Source: JAFAFN01 sp963707555 (lineage in GTDB: Bacteria; Actinomycetota; Acidimicrobiia; Acidimicrobiales; Microtrichaceae). Taken from it: a stretch of DNA of 64,000 bases. Location: NCBI GenBank assembly GCA_963707555.1, contig CAVPQM010000021.1:1-64000 (forward strand), in the 5' to 3' direction. This document shows, in pieces, positions 63,437-64,000 of this stretch (position 1 is its first letter; the number at the start of each line of letters is the position of its first letter). A program made the translations under genes and the position numbers. The notes below the pieces were generated by a model. The model searched no databases and was not told the origin of the DNA. It was given only the letters and a program-made list of their open reading frames with translations.

Positions 63437-64000
63437 TCAGAGTGAGCGGGCGAACCAGGCGATGTCGGCCAGGGTCGCTCGGGCGACGTCGGGGATGACG
63501 GCGAAGTAGTTGTTCTCGGCGGCGTGAACGGTGCCGTGGAGCGTGCGGGCGCGAGCCGGCACGCCGGCGGCCAGCAGTCGTCGGTAGTAGGTCAGTCCTT
63601 CGTCGCGCAGCGGGTCGAGCTCGTTGACCGACACGACGTGCGGCGGCAGCCCAACCAGCTCGGCATCGTCGACCAGCAGCGGCCACGCGAGGCCGCTGCG
63701 TGCGTCGTCGGGGTCCGGTGTGTAGGCCTTGGCCATCGCACCCAGCAGCGCCACCGACACCAGGTAGCCGTCGTTGTCGCGCAGCGACGGCAGGTCATCG
63801 GGCGGTGCGGCGTAGGCGTTCGAGATGTACGGGCACAGTGCGTAGACGCCGTCGATCCGCTCCGACACGCCCTCGCGCTTCGCCCGAAGCGCGGTCGACA
63901 GGGCCAGGTTGCCGCCGCCGGAGTCTCCGGAGACGACCAGGCTCGACAGCCCCAGCGACGAGCGCTGCTCGTGCATCCAGGCGAGCGCCGTGGCGCAGTC
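63437..64000 (-). CDS. Alpha/beta hydrolase, HSL-type esterase (partial, N-terminus beyond the window)
   Basis: C-terminal 187 residues of a second hormone-sensitive-lipase-type esterase. The nucleophile elbow VVSGDSGGGNLAL, the acid region SVNELDPLRDEGLTYYRRL and the catalytic His in LHGTVHAAENNY are present; the HGGG motif must lie beyond 64000. The frame is open to the window edge (DCATALAWMHEQ). It is a different gene from the esterase at 61155, with a larger insert after the nucleophile. The 3' end converges on the DUF1801 gene. Confidence 0.85.
   Translation of the reverse strand, partial: DCATALAWMHEQRSSLGLSSLVVSGDSGGGNLALSTALRAKREGVSERIDGVYALCPYISNAYAAPPDDLPSLRDNDGYLVSVALLGAMAKAYTPDPDDARSGLAWPLLVDDAELVGLPPHVVSVNELDPLRDEGLTYYRRLLAAGVPARARTLHGTVHAAENNYFAVIPDVARATLADIAWFARSL

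Overview
The window is a 64 kb stretch of very GC-rich, densely coded bacterial DNA. GC-rich third codon positions, many GTG/TTG starts, 1-4 bp ATGA/GTGA/TTGA gene overlaps and several leaderless-type promoters (TANNNT then six bases then the start codon) point to an actinomycete. An Acidimicrobiia-like lineage is plausible but not provable from the sequence. I saw no tRNA, rRNA, CRISPR array, insertion sequence or phage gene, and no stretch over 300 bp lacks a gene.

Region 1 (1-18.7 kb) looks like a catabolic island for a nitrogen-containing ring or amide. It holds an amidase, two VOC-fold proteins, a FadR-type GntR regulator with duplicated TGGTCTGACCA operators, a cupin, both subunits of an ATP-dependent hydantoinase/oxoprolinase (HyuA/HyuB), an acyl-CoA synthetase, an RraA-like aldolase, a DUF1989 protein, a complete BMP-family ABC importer, a Rieske oxygenase, a CaiB-type CoA transferase and an FAD oxidoreductase. 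The implied order is uptake, ATP-dependent ring hydrolysis, CoA activation or transfer, then oxidation and aldol cleavage. The substrate is unknown.

Region 2 (18.8-31.1 kb) is housekeeping and stress metabolism: a TetR regulator, an ArsR/SRPBCC pair, a PEP-synthase/rifampin-phosphotransferase-like enzyme, a membrane protein, a fused trehalose synthase-maltokinase with glycogen branching enzyme, and a lipoprotein esterase. Region 3 (31.1-36.0 kb) has a TetR/SDR pair and an iron-siderophore locus, in which a siderophore-reductase (SIP) domain is fused to a SAM-dependent O-methyltransferase and followed by a siderophore-binding lipoprotein, with a divergent MarR gene.

Region 4 (36.0-53.0 kb) is a second catabolic block: thiolase, APH-like kinase, acyl-CoA synthetase, P450, then a tightly packed series of amidohydrolase, two M24 creatinase/aminopeptidase-fold proteins (one lacking every metal ligand), a divergent crotonase, a tandem double CaiB CoA transferase, a ketosteroid-dehydrogenase-like flavoprotein, a second P450, an SDR and a MarR regulator. 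Region 5 (53.1-64 kb) carries an adenylate cyclase-ATPase-TPR regulator, a nitroreductase, two SDRs, a ketopantoate-reductase-like enzyme, a phytanoyl-CoA dioxygenase-like enzyme divergent from an esterase across a strong TetR-type palindrome, small conserved proteins and a second, partial esterase.

Five genes (GntR, acyl-CoA synthetase, BMP lipoprotein, Rieske oxygenase, thiolase) carry single-base indels. Restoring one base at each site gives full family-length proteins, so these look more like assembly errors than decay.
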